Shown: positions 35,032-46,504 of the stretch, in pieces
Position numbering within the stretch: position 1 is the stretch's first letter
How the letters are laid out: each line of letters starts with the position of its first letter
Assembly: GCA_963731585.1 (NCBI GenBank)
Contig: CAVSWC010000004.1
Location: forward strand, 1-64,000
Length of the DNA stretch: 64,000 nt
Reading direction: 5' to 3'
Source: CANKHA01 sp963731585
Lineage (GTDB): Bacteria; Pseudomonadota; Alphaproteobacteria; Rhizobiales; Xanthobacteraceae
Notes under the pieces: generated by a model
Seen by the model: the letters and a program-made list of their open reading frames with translations, nothing else
What the model was told of the DNA's origin: nothing
Database searches by the model: none
Program-made: the position numbers and the translations under genes

Positions 35032-35493
35032 TCACCCCGGCCCCATGAAGAGGCTGTCCTCCGGCTTTGCGGGATCGACCTTGATCTGCACCGCATCGCC
35101 CGGCTTGAAGTCGAGCACCCATTCGGCCGGCAGTGAATGGCTTTCGCCCGTCAGCTTGCGGCCGCCATACTCGTAGCGATAGGCGACATACCAGCGCGAG
35201 CGGCGGTTGATCTCAATGCGGCTGCGGTGCACGTCGGTGACGGTCGCGCGCACGGGCAGGCCATGCTCCATCAGCCGCTTTTCGCGCGCGCGGTCGAGCA
35301 ACGTGCGGCGCAGGATGAAGCCGCCGAAACCGCTGGCCGCAAGGCCGGCGAGCGCGAACACCCATGAGGGCGCGCCGTCGAGCTGCTTTGGGTCGGCGAA
35401 CAGATTGACGCCGGCGGTGGCGAACAGAAAGGCTACGCCGACGGCCAGAAAAATGCCGCCGAAGAACAGCCAGAAGACCCGATCCCCGCCCAT
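35032..35493 (-). CDS. DUF3592-family membrane protein
   Basis: MGGDRVFWLFFGGIFLAVGV and WVFALAGLAASGFGGFILRR are two transmembrane helices; the C-terminal beta-rich part ATVTDVHRSRIEINRRSRWY, VAYRYEYGGRKLTGESHSLP and KPGDAVQIKVDPAKPEDSLF is the DUF3592 signature. 153 residues from ATG 35493; a longer frame runs into a repeat and has no homology. Function unknown; predicted inner-membrane with a periplasmic or cytosolic beta domain. Confidence 0.83.
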   Translation of the reverse strand: MGGDRVFWLFFGGIFLAVGVAFLFATAGVNLFADPKQLDGAPSWVFALAGLAASGFGGFILRRTLLDRAREKRLMEHGLPVRATVTDVHRSRIEINRRSRWYVAYRYEYGGRKLTGESHSLPAEWVLDFKPGDAVQIKVDPAKPEDSLFMGPG

Positions 35494-35554
35494 GCGCGGA
35501 TCATGCCACGGGACGCAGCACTTGGACAGAGACGCAAGGGAGGCGAAGCCGAAT

Positions 35555-35700
35555 GACCTCGTCATTCCGGGACGCGCTGAAAGCGCGGACCCGGAATCCA
35601 TGACCCGGGCTTCGATCACGGACTCCAGACTCGCAGCTTCGCTGCGCCCCGGAATGACCAGCAACCTTCCGGGCCTCGCTGACGCTCGCCCGGGACGACA
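35555..35700. repeat. Palindromic intergenic repeat (GTCATTCCGGGACG family)
   Basis: CGTCATTCCGGGACGCGC, GGACCCGGAATCCATGACCC, ACGGACTCCAGACTCGCAGC and GCCCCGGAATGAC pair into several hairpins. A related unit lies at 52780-52887 and a diverged one at 44990-45067. Confidence 0.7.
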
Positions 35701-35767
35701 GGGTTAGTTGCCGAGCGTGTGCTTGCGAGTGCCGCTCTCCGGGTAGACCCGGGATCGGCCGCCCGCG

Positions 35768-36046
35768 TCATGCCATCAGCTTGTCGAACTCGTCGATCGC
35801 GACCGCGGGCGAGGTGGTAAAGGCAATGCCGGTCAGTTTCGCCAGCGCCGCCGATGTGGCCAGCGCTTTCGCGGTATCCGGCAATTCGACGATCATCACC
35901 AGATCGGTGCTGCCCAGCATGGCATAGGCCGCCTTCAGCTCGCCGCCGTTCTTCTTGATCAGCGATTTGGCCTCGTCGGAACGCTTGGCGCTGATCCCTT
36001 TCATGCCTTCGACCGAATATTTCCCGAACATCACGTAAGTGGCCAT
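35768..36046 (-). CDS. GYD-domain protein
   Basis: 92 residues. The start at 36046 (MATYVMFGKYSVEGMKGISA) is set by GGGAG nine bases upstream. KNGGELKAAYAMLGSTDLVM and IVELPDTAKALATSAALAKL are the GYD family core, a ferredoxin-like small domain common in Rhizobiales and Actinobacteria. Its biochemical role is unknown. No operon partner. Confidence 0.88.
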   Translation of the reverse strand: MATYVMFGKYSVEGMKGISAKRSDEAKSLIKKNGGELKAAYAMLGSTDLVMIVELPDTAKALATSAALAKLTGIAFTTSPAVAIDEFDKLMA

Positions 36047-36189
36047 GACGACATCTCCCATTTTTGGAATGGAGCGTGGCGCGGGGATTATAGGCCGTGG
36101 CGGGCGATGAAAGAACTGGGGTTAAAACTGCTCTCGTCAACGGCGGGGAAGTGGGAATTCGAATAGTGCGTTGCGGCAGCCGCGCTTCA

Positions 36190-36345
36190 CCTCTCCCATA
36201 GGGAGAGGTCGGATCGCACCGCAGGCAAGTTTACGCAGCCTGCGCAAGCTTGGCTGCGGTGCGATCCGGGTGAGGGGTTACAGCCTAAGAAAGATCCCGA
36301 ACCCCCTCACCCCAACCCTCTCCCCCACGGGGAGAGGGAGCGCGC
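36190..36345. repeat. Intergenic repeat block with long hairpin
   Basis: 36211-36223 GGATCGCACCGCA pairs perfectly with 36255-36267; inside, CAAGTTTACGCAG pairs nearly fully with CTGCGCAAGCTTG. The block is flanked by CTCTCCCATAGGGAGAGG and CCCTCTCCCCCACGGGGAGAGGG. A related hairpin with GTTTGCGCAGACTGCGTAAAC lies at about 48018-48078. Confidence 0.72.
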
Positions 36346-36447
36346 CGGCGTGTGGCCGGTGCCGGCCGGCCGCCTCGCGCCCGGCGCTATTCATGCTATG
36401 CTGTCAGCAGTTTCCCAGACGCTGCAAGGCGAAAGCGGAGACGTGCC

Positions 36448-37748
36448 ATGCGGAAGATTCTGCGGCCCCCGGCGCTGCTGGCCTGCGCGGTCCTGATGAC
36501 TTCCTCGCCCGCTTTGGCGCAGACCTGCAACACCGCCGACCGTTCCGTGCTGCTGATCCTCGACGCCTCCGGCAGCATGAACGCCAAGCTGCCGAACGGC
36601 GAGACGCGCATCGCGGTGGCGCAGCGCGCGATCAAGGGCGTGGCCGGCTTCGTCCCCGCGCAGGCGCAGCTCTCGCTGCGCATGTACGGCGCGCAGTCGC
36701 CGGCGAGCCAGAAGAATTGCCAGGACACCAATCTCGCCGTGCCGTTCGGCCCGGCGAGCGCGAGCGGCGGCGCCATCACGACGACGGTCGACGGCGCCAA
36801 GGCGCAAGGCTACACGCCGATCGCCTATTCGCTCGGACAAGCCGCGAACGATTTTCCGGCCGACGCCAAGGAGCGCGTCATCGTGCTGGTCAGCGACGGC
36901 AAGGAAACCTGCCAGGGCGATCCGGTGGTGGCGGCGAAGGCGCTCGCCGCGCAAGGGCATCACCGTTCACACCGTGGGCTTCATCGTCGACACCGCCGCG
37001 CGCGGGCAGCTGCAGGCGATCGCGCGCGCCACCGGCGGCACCTATTTCGACGCGCCGGTCGGGCCGGAATTGCCGGACACGCTGAAGTCGGCGCTCAACG
37101 CCTGCAAGAAGCGCGTCGTCACGCTGCCGCCGAAGCCGCAGCCGGGCAAGCTGCGCACCACGTCGGCGACCTGGCTCACGTCGCACGCCGTGCTCAACGC
37201 CGAGACCGGCCAGAAGGTCGGCGAGTTCAACAGCTCGCACCGGGAGATGACTCTTCCCGCCGGCATCTACGAGGTGAAGTTCGGACCGGCGAGCTGGAAG
37301 GGGATCGAGGTGCGCCCCGGCGAGACCACCACGATCGAGCCGGGCGTGCTGAAGGTCGAGGTCCGCCAATCCCAGCGTGCATGTCAACGCGACCGTCGTC
37401 GATTCCGAAACCGGCGAGAAGCATGGAAGTTTCGACCCCGATGTCGACGTCGGTGACCCTGATGCCCGGCGTCTATGACCTGCGCTTCGCGCAAGAGCCG
37501 AGTGGCGCTTCGTCAAGGTCGACGGCGGCAAGACCATCACGCTGCGGCCGGCCGCGGTCATCCTGGCGAACGGCCTGAAGTGGAAGAAGGCGCGGGTGAC
37601 GACGCAGGACGGCAAGGAGGTCGCCGACTTCAACGCGGTCGACCGGCGGGCGGCGCTGCCGCCGGGCGACTACATCGTCGAGGTCGACGGCAACAAGCTC
37701 CCGTTCCCCGCGACCGAAGGCGAGGTGTTCGAGGTGAAGCCGCAGTAG
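36448..37748 (+). CDS. Exported von Willebrand factor A-domain protein, about five +1 frameshifts
   Basis: Signal peptide to SSPALAQ. The vWA domain spans residues ~32-215: SVLLILDASGSMNAKLPNGE with the D-x-S-x-S MIDAS motif, LSLRMYGAQSP, GYTPIAYSLGQAANDF, RVIVLVSDGKETCQGDP, then (frameshift near 36952) GITVHTVGFIVDTAARGQLQ and ATGGTYFDAPVG. After it come repeated beta domains: AVLNAETGQKVGEFNSSHRE, LPAGIYEVKFGPASWKGIEV, MPGVYDLRF, LANGLKWKKARVTTQDG and RRAALPPGDYIVEVDGNKLP. Frames break again near 37370, 37420, 37491 and 37502. It ends TAG 37746. vWA proteins bind metal-dependently to partners; here probably in the periplasm. Confidence 0.8.
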
Positions 37749-37762
37749 ATGTGGAGGACGAT

Positions 37763-39138
37763 ATGATCCCCCTCGCGCGTTCCAGCCTGCTCTGGACCAC
37801 AGTTGCGAGCCTGCTGGCGGTAAGCGCTGTGTTGGGCATGGGCGGTCCGCAAAGGGCTCAGGCACAAACTCAAGAAACGACGATTACCATCGAGGATTTT
37901 TTCGTGCGTCACCGCAGCGAGCTGCAGCCGGGAGCCGTAGTGAAGTTGCAAGCAGCTTTGGAGCAGGCACGGAAGTGCCCCTCCGACGTAACTGTGGAGT
38001 TCTTGTCCCGCGCTACGACCGGCAGAGAGTTGTTACCGGTAGGGAACGTCCGTTATCACACCTTGCTTGGGCTACTCGCCGGCACTGCGGCCGGCAATTC
38101 GGTTTTCAGGGTGGTAGCTCTCCCGAATTACCACCGTCACCGCCGAACGGGGATGGGTTGGGGGCACATCTTCAGATCACCCACGTGAACCCCATGTTTC
38201 CGTGCGTTGGACGCTCAAGCCCGATCAGGACAAACCCAATCTTGACGTCATCTGGACGCCACCGAAGGGCACGAAGGTCAAAGCCGGCGACAAGATCACA
38301 GCCAAGCTGACCGCGCGCGATGACGCGACGGCCGCGCAGACCGGGATTGCGCGTCTGCGCGTCGACATCGGCGTCGGCGGCGGGCTCGTGGCCGCGCCTG
38401 CGCAATATTCATCGCCGGTGCCGCTGCAGGAATGCGGACGCGAGAACCCGGTGCGCATCTACGAGGCGACCTACACGGTCCCCGCCGATCCGCCGCCGGT
38501 AGTCAAGTTGCGCGCCAACGCCCGGGATTTCGCCGGGAACGAGACGTGGGACGATGCCGAATTCCCGACGAGCGATTGGCACGGAACCATCTCGATCTCT
38601 TATACCTGGGACGAAGAGGGAGCGAACGGTGTCATAACGTCCACCGCCAATCTGCGCCTTCGCGAGACCCGAGAGCAGCCGATTACCGATCTCAAGGGTC
38701 GTGTGATCGGCTCGAAGACGACGCTCGTACACACGGCGTCGAGCATCAGCGAAAACTACGCGGGTGTAGCCGGAACGGCAGGCGGCAATCCGGGCGTGGC
38801 GTGCGAAGGCAGCGGACCCGCTGAACTCAGCGGCGAGGCGGGGACAATCTGGCTCAATTCAAGTGGCAGGGACGCAACCGGCGTCGTCGGCTTTTCGTTC
38901 CCCGCGGAAGGTACCTATTTTATCGACTTGAACACGGCGGTCGGCAGCCAACGCTATCGGGTTCGCTGTGCGAATGGCGCAACGCACAAGTCCGCTTTTA
39001 CAGCACCGCCAATTGGAATGGGCGTGCAGGAAGACCCCGGCCGCAAGATCGAGGATCGCGGCGCGCGAATGCGCGGATCCTATCGCGGGAACTGGAACGC
39101 GGGACAGAATTCAAGTGACCTGGGACTTGTTCAAGTGA
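37763..39138 (+). CDS. Exported hypothetical protein, two +1 frameshifts
   Basis: ATG 37763 sits behind GTGGAGGAC, 15 bases after the vWA stop, so the two form an operon. Signal peptide to PQRAQAQ. Joined frames read TITIEDFFVRHRSELQPGAV, (extra base near 38120) TTVTAERGWVGGTSSDHPRE, VRWTLKPDQDKPNLDVIWTP and KAGDKITAKLTARDDAT, an Ig-like beta region with YEATYTVPADPPPVVKLRAN, then a C-terminal beta domain WHGTISISYTWDEEG to RYRVRCANG. A further extra base near 39106 gives the ending IQVTWDLFK at TGA 39136. I do not recognise a family; beta-sandwich, periplasmic. Confidence 0.68.
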
Positions 39139-39300
39139 CCTGGGGCTTGCGCGGGTCGCCGACCTGGTGCGCGCGCATTCCATTCTACCAGCACCCGCCC
39201 TCGAAATCACGCCCTCCCAAGCAACAACCTCTCCTCCGGCTTCCGCGGATCGACCTTGACGTCATCCGGCCGCCGCGCCAACTCACGGCGTCGCACCAAG

Positions 39301-40324
39301 CTAATTCAGGTTCTTCTTAGCGCTTTCATCGGCAGGATTGAGCTCGAGTACCTTGCGAAAATCGGCAATGGCCTGATCGCGCTTGCCCAATCCTCCGAGA
39401 ATACCGCCGCGCAGTTTGTAGGCCTGCAGCCTGTTCGCATCGATGCGAATGGCCTCATTCAAATCCGCCAGCGCGCGGTCAGGCTGCTTCTTGAAAAAAT
39501 ACGCCGAGGCGCGCTGCACCAGCACATGGGCATTCCGCGGAGTCGCACGAAGGGCTTGATCGAAGTCCCGGATCGCAGGGTCGAACTGCTTTTGAAACAG
39601 ATGCGTGACGCCGCGATTGAGGTAGGCCATGCCCTCGTCTGGGTCGAGTTCGATGGCGCGATTGAGGTCGGCCATGGCCTGCGGCAGTCGATTGGTGGTC
39701 AGATAAAGCCCGCCTCGGCTCGCATAAGCGGCGGCGTTGTTGGGATCGATGCGGATGGCCTGGTTGAAATCCTCGAGCGCCGGATCGAACCGCCCTTGCA
39801 GCGTCAGCAGGCTGCCGCGCGTCACCAGAGAATCGACGTGGCGGGGATCGAGCCCAAGCGCTGCGGCGAAGTCGGCCATGGCGGGATCGATCTGGCCCAT
39901 CGCGTGATAGGTCCGGCCGCGCGCGAAGCGCGTTTCGGCATCCTTTGGGTTCAGGCGGACGGCCTCGTCGAAGTCGGCGAGCGCCTTATCGCCTTGCCCT
40001 TTTTGCAGATAGGCGATGCCGCGATTGTAGCGCGCGTCGGCGTGGGCCGGGCTGCGGCGGAGCGCTTCGTCCAGGTCGGTGATCGCGCGGTCGAATTCGT
40101 TCCGTTGCAGGTGGGCCTTGCCGCGATGGGCAAAAGCCTCCGCGATTTTGTCTTCGGGATCGCGCGCCTGCGTAATGATGCGGGTGCAGGCCGGAATGCT
40201 CACCGCGGGTTGATGGCTCGCGCAGTCTTCGCGCATCCGCCGCTGCCGCCGCGCCGGCGAACAACAAGGCGGCGACGAGCGCGCCACGCGCGGACAAGGA
40301 AGCAAAGCTTGGCAGGAGCTGCAT
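39301..40324 (-). CDS. Exported tetratricopeptide-repeat protein, one +1 frameshift
   Basis: Start MQLLPSFASLSARGALVAAL with signal peptide; an extra base near 40225-40230 leads into CASHQPAVSIPACTRIITQA. From residue ~50 there are about eight 34-residue TPR units with the W-L-G-Y/A-F-A-P pattern, for example AFAHRGKAHLQRNEFDRAIT, ARYNRGIAYLQKGQGDKALA, TRFARGRTYHAMGQIDPAMA, SLVTRGSLLTLQGRFDPALE and AYKLRGGILGGLGKRDQAIA. The conserved pair of cysteines before the repeats is common in such proteins. It mediates protein contacts in the periplasm; partners unknown. ~341 residues. Confidence 0.88.
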
Positions 40325-40406
40325 TGCGCTTCTCCGCCTTGGTTTCTAGCAGCTTCCCGCAGGCGGGACCAGCGGATCAGGTCCCGCCGCTAATGTTGCC
40401 GGCCTT

Positions 40407-40552
40407 CCTCATGGTGAGGAGCATCGCCAACGGGTCGGCGCGAAGCGCCGCCCGATGATAAACTCCGCGATGCGTCTCGAACCATGCAGGCCCGAGCCCG
40501 CCGCCCATCCTTCGAGACGCGATCCCTTTCGGGATCGCTCCTCAGGATGAGG
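40407..40552. repeat. Palindromic intergenic repeat (CCTCA..TCTCGAAG family)
   Basis: CCTCATGGTGAGGAGC..., CGTCTCGAACCATG, CATCCTTCGAGACG, GATCCCTTTCGGGATC and GCTCCTCAGGATGAGG; longest member of the family in the window. It lies directly after rpoD. Confidence 0.75.
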
Positions 40553-40564
40553 CGGAGAGGGTGA

Positions 40565-42658
<2,094 letters not shown>

Positions 42659-42875
42659 TCATTTCTCCTGGCCGTCAGACCGGCCGTCGTCGGGGTCCGC
42701 GGAACCCCAAATCGCGCCGACTACACATACGGCGGCGGCCCGCCCGAATCGCATCAGCGTAGTTGGGCGATGCCCCGTTAAACTCCAATTAACCTTCTTA
42801 TTCCGGTACTTCCGGGCGCTCGGCAAGACCCTTTTTGACCCCTGCCGGTCCTGGCAAGGCAGAGCGGCGACGGGC

Positions 42876-44881
42876 TCAAAAAGTCCGCGCCGGACGGCCC
42901 GATGATAGGCCGAACCCTTCGATCAAGGCCTCGGTTCCGTCGATGTCGGCCAACCGCGCCTTCACGTCCTGCAACCACGAATAATGGGCTTCGGAGGCTT
43001 CCCGGCCCAGGGCCAGCTCGGCTTCCTTCAGCTCCTTAATTAGGGAATTCCACTGCCGATGCAAGGCAACAAGCTGTTTCCAGGTCGATAAAACGTCGGC
43101 CGGACCGGTGTCCGGCGCCAGACCCCAGACCGAGTTGCTGGTGATGGCTTTATCCACCCGTTCCAGCAGATCGCCGACGCCCCGGGCGACCGCTTCCGCC
43201 CGCAGGCGCGGGCCGTCGATTCCGCCATCATGGGCATAAATGTCGATCAACACGCCTTTGAGCCGCCCTGCCTCGGCGTGGCGGAATTCCAGCTCGGCCA
43301 AATCCTCCAGATGGTCATGCAACAGCCAGGGATGGTTGAGGACCGCCTGCAGGATCAGGGCCTCCCGCGGCGGGATCGCGGTGCGGTAGCCGCGGTGAAT
43401 GGCGCTGGTCGCAAGCTGCGGGCTGGCGACGAGATACGGCTGGCCGGGCCGGCTGGTGCCCCTGCTGCCGGGGAACGGCCCGCCCCGGCCTGAGGGCCCC
43501 CGCCCGGTCGGCCCCTGCCACTGGTCCTGCCGCCAGCGCTCCCCGTCGCCGCCGGCTGCGGTGCGCCGCGCGCGCGGGATTTCATTCTGGCCGAACAGCG
43601 CGCGCAGACGCTCGGAAAAATCCTGCCGGTAGTATTTGCGCACGGTCTCGTTGCCGATCCCGGCCGTGATCTGCGAGATGCGCGCTTCCAGCGCGGCTCT
43701 GCGCTCCGGCGTATCGAAGCCGCCGGCCTCGGTCTCGCGCGTCCACAGCATCTGCGCCAGCGGCCGTGCCTGCTCGAGCACTTCCGCCACCGCCTCGCGC
43801 CCGCCCGAACGCACCAGATCGTCCGGATCCTGCCCGTCCGGCAAAAGGGCGAATTTCAGGCTCTTGCCCGGCTGCAATCGCGGCAGCGCGATATCGACCG
43901 CGCGGTAGGCGGCGTTGCGGCCGGCGCTGTCGCCATCGAAGCAGAGCACCGGCTCGTCGCTCATCTTCCACAGCAGCGACAGCTGATCCTCCGTCAGCGC
44001 GGTGCCGAGCGGCGCGACGGCCGCCTCAAAACCCGCGCTCACCATGGCGATGACGTCGACATAGCCTTCGACCACCACGATCGCAGCGGAATTTTCGTGC
44101 GCAGACTTGCCCGCGTTATGCGCCGCCGCACGCGCGGCCGGCAAATTGTAGAGATTGCTGCCTTTGTGGAAGAGCGGGGTCTCCGGCGAGTTGAGATATT
44201 TCGCCGGCACGTCGTTGTCCAACGCGCGGCCGCCGAAGGCGATCACGCGGCCGCGCAGATCGGTGATCGGAAACATCACGCGGTCGCGGAAGCGGTCGAA
44301 AGGCACCGGGATGTCCTCGCCCGCGATCAACAGACCCGGCCTCGAGCATGTCCGGCACCGGAATGCCGTGGCTGCCGAGATGCTCCTTCAGCGCGAAGCG
44401 TTCGCCCGGCGCATAGCCGATGCGAAAGCGCAGTTGCGTGCCGGGATCGATGCCGCGGTCGGCGAGATAGCCGCGCGCCTTGGCGCCCGCGCGGGAGGAG
44501 AGCGTGGCCTGGAAGAATTTGGCGGCGATCTCCATCACGTCGTGCAAGCGTCTTGCGCCGCTCTTCGCGTTGCTCCTCGTCGCGGGAGAATTTCGGCATG
44601 GCGATGCCCGCCATGGACGCGAGCCGCTCCACCGCCTCGGGGAAAGTCACCCCCTCGGTCAGCATCACAAAATCGAAGATCGAGCCGTTCTTGCCGGAGG
44701 AGAAATCGAACCAGGCCTGCTTCTGGTCGTTGACGAAGAAGGACGGCGTCTTCTCCTTGTTGAAGGGAGAGAGCCCCTTCCACTCGCGCCCGGCCTTTTT
44801 CAGCGTCACGCGCCGCCCCACGACTTCCGAGACCGGAAGCCGGGTGCGCAGCTCGTCGAGAAATTGCGGCGGGAAGCCCAT
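42876..44881 (-). CDS. dnaG: DNA primase DnaG, two +1 frameshifts
   Basis: Start ATG 44881 (MGFPPQFLDELRTRLPVSEV), matching the family; the frame extends upstream to 44923. The N-terminal domain WKGLSPFNKEKTPSFFVNDQ, KQAWFDFSSGKNGSIFDF is the primase zinc domain, but all zinc ligands are replaced (Ser, Asn, Asp), as in many Rhizobiales. The TOPRIM core has IVVVEGYVDVIAM and PVLCFDGDSAGRNAAYRAVD. Extra bases near 44547 (CTT/G) and 44335 (GGG/T) restore ~667 residues with the DnaB-interacting C-terminus. Makes RNA primers. It lies upstream of rpoD on the same strand, as is usual. Confidence 0.95.
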
Positions 44882-44989
44882 GCATTCGCACCCTAGAGGG
44901 GAATCGGCGTCATTATAGGGCAAGGCGGGGAAAGGCCGGGATTACGGGAAATTTTCCCGGTTATACACAGGGACGCAAAAGCCCGTTGC

Positions 44990-45067
44990 TGTCATCCCGG
45001 ACGGTCCGCAGGATCGATCGGGACCGATTTTCTGGGTCCCGGCTCTCGCTGGGCTCGGCCGGGATGA
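44990..45067. repeat. Palindromic intergenic repeat (diverged GTCATCCCGG family)
   Basis: GTCATCCCGGACGGTCCGCAGGATCGATCGGGACC, TGGGTCCCGGCTCTCGC and GGCCGGGATGAC; outer arms GTCATCCCGG / CCGGGATGAC pair. Confidence 0.65.
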
Positions 45068-45129
45068 CAATGTAGCCGTTGGCTTCCCGAATGCTTGCCA
45101 CCTCCGGCCGATCATCGTACGCCGCATCC

Positions 45130-45726
45130 ATGGCGTTGCCTGAGCACCCTCCGCTGGACTTACCTCCCCCTCGCGTCACGCCGCACGTCCCTCTCCTGCA
45201 GCTTTACCGCACATTTTTCTGGGTCGGCCTGTTCAGCTTCGGCGGCGGCGTGAGCGCTTGGCTGCACCGCGAAGTCGTCAATATCCGCGGCTGGATGACC
45301 GACGATCAATTCTTCTCCGGCTACAGCCTCACCCACGTGCTTCCCGGAGTGAATTCCAGCAACCTTGCCGTCTATATCGGCCAGCACCTGCGCGGGACAC
45401 CGGGCGCCGTGGTGGCGCTGCTCGCGTTGCTGACCGGACCGTTCATCGTGGTGATCGGCGTCGCCCTTGCCTACCAGTATCTGCTGCAGGTTCCCGGTTT
45501 TCAGGCCGCAGTGGCCGGCATCGCCGCCGCCGCGATCGGCATGCTGATACGGCTCGGCTTCATTGCGGCGCGCAAGGCGACGACCGGCGTGACCCCGGTG
45601 CTGATCATGCTGGCGATCTTCGTTGCAATCGGGCTTCTACGCTGGCCGCTCGTTCCGGTGGTGCTGGTGATGGCGCCGATCAGCATCGCGATCTCCTGGC
45701 CGAGAAAGCCGAAGACCAATGCGTGA
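45130..45726 (+). CDS. Chromate transporter (CHR family), N-terminal-type half
   Basis: 198 residues. LLQLYRTFFWVGLFSFGGGV with the diagnostic FGGG, GWMTDDQFFSGYSLTHVLPG-type VLPGVNSSNLAVYIG and RGTPGAVVALLALLTGPF are CHR domain motifs. About five to six transmembrane helices follow. Short-chain CHR proteins are encoded as adjacent pairs that form one exporter of chromate (CrO4) through proton exchange. It overlaps the second half by eight bases, typical of translational coupling. The ATG at 45130 was chosen because the family starts close to it. Confidence 0.9.
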   Translation: MALPEHPPLDLPPPRVTPHVPLLQLYRTFFWVGLFSFGGGVSAWLHREVVNIRGWMTDDQFFSGYSLTHVLPGVNSSNLAVYIGQHLRGTPGAVVALLALLTGPFIVVIGVALAYQYLLQVPGFQAAVAGIAAAAIGMLIRLGFIAARKATTGVTPVLIMLAIFVAIGLLRWPLVPVVLVMAPISIAISWPRKPKTNA

Positions 45727-46264
45727 CGACCTTCTCGCGCTGCTGATCGTCATCGCACCGTTGTCGCTGGTGGCGATCGGCGGCGCCTCCGGCATCTACG
45801 CTCCGCTGCAGCACCAGACCGTGGACGTTTATCAGTGGCTCACCGCGCGCGAATTTCTGGAGATGTTCGCCATCGCGCGCGTGACGCCCGGGCCCGGCTC
45901 GATGATCACCACGCTGATCGGCTGGAAGGCGGCCGGTCTTGCAGGCGCGCTGGTCGCCACCCTCGCGCTGTTCGTGCCGGCCTCTATCGGCTGCTTTTTC
46001 GCGGCGCGCGTCTGGAACAAATATCGCGGCACCGAATGGCATACCGCCATCGAGACTGGGCTGCGTCCGGTCGCTGCCGGCATCGTGGCGGCAGCGGTCG
46101 TCGTGCTGATCCGTCTCGCGGAAACAGGCCCGCTGTCCTGGCTCGTGCTCGGCGTTGCCAGCCTGGTCTTCGTGCTGCTGCCGAAACTCCATCCCGGCCT
46201 GATCCTGGTCGGCGGCGGCGTTGCTTATGTCGCGGCGTATTTCGCGGGATTTACGGCGCTATAG
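45719..46264 (+). CDS. Chromate transporter (CHR family), C-terminal-type half
   Basis: 181 residues starting MRDDLLALLIVIAPLSLVAI. GGASGIYAPLQHQTV, LTAREFLEMFAIARVTPGPG and SMITTLIGWKAAGLAGALVA are the second CHR domain, with the TPGP loop; YRGTEWHTAIETGLRPVAAG precedes the last helices. It pairs with the upstream half to form the two-domain permease. Real substrate may be chromate, sulfate-like anions or, as in many soil bacteria, remain untested. No regulator gene chrB is adjacent. Confidence 0.9.
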   Translation: MRDDLLALLIVIAPLSLVAIGGASGIYAPLQHQTVDVYQWLTAREFLEMFAIARVTPGPGSMITTLIGWKAAGLAGALVATLALFVPASIGCFFAARVWNKYRGTEWHTAIETGLRPVAAGIVAAAVVVLIRLAETGPLSWLVLGVASLVFVLLPKLHPGLILVGGGVAYVAAYFAGFTAL

Positions 46265-46275
46265 CGAAGGCGTCC

Positions 46276-46411
46276 CGCTCATTCCCGCGACCCGAGAGAC
46301 GAAGCGCTACTCCGCTCATTCCCGCGCAAGCGGGAATCCAGGGGCGGCGGGCACGATGCCAGTTTATTCTGGGTCCCCGCTGGGGTTTACCTCCGACTTG
46401 ATCGGGGGCGG
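46276..46411. repeat. REP-like repeats (CCCGC family)
   Basis: CCGCTCATTCCCGCGACC..., CCGCTCATTCCCGCGCAAGCGGGAATCCAGG, then GGGTCCCCGCTGGGG... and GGGGGCGGGAATGAGCGG. Confidence 0.7.
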
Positions 46412-46504
46412 GAATGAGCGGAATAGGGTTGGCGTGGCAAAGCGCCCCGCTGTCCAACACAACGTCCCCGGCTATACTCGCGGCACGAGAAAGTGCGAGG
46501 TCAC

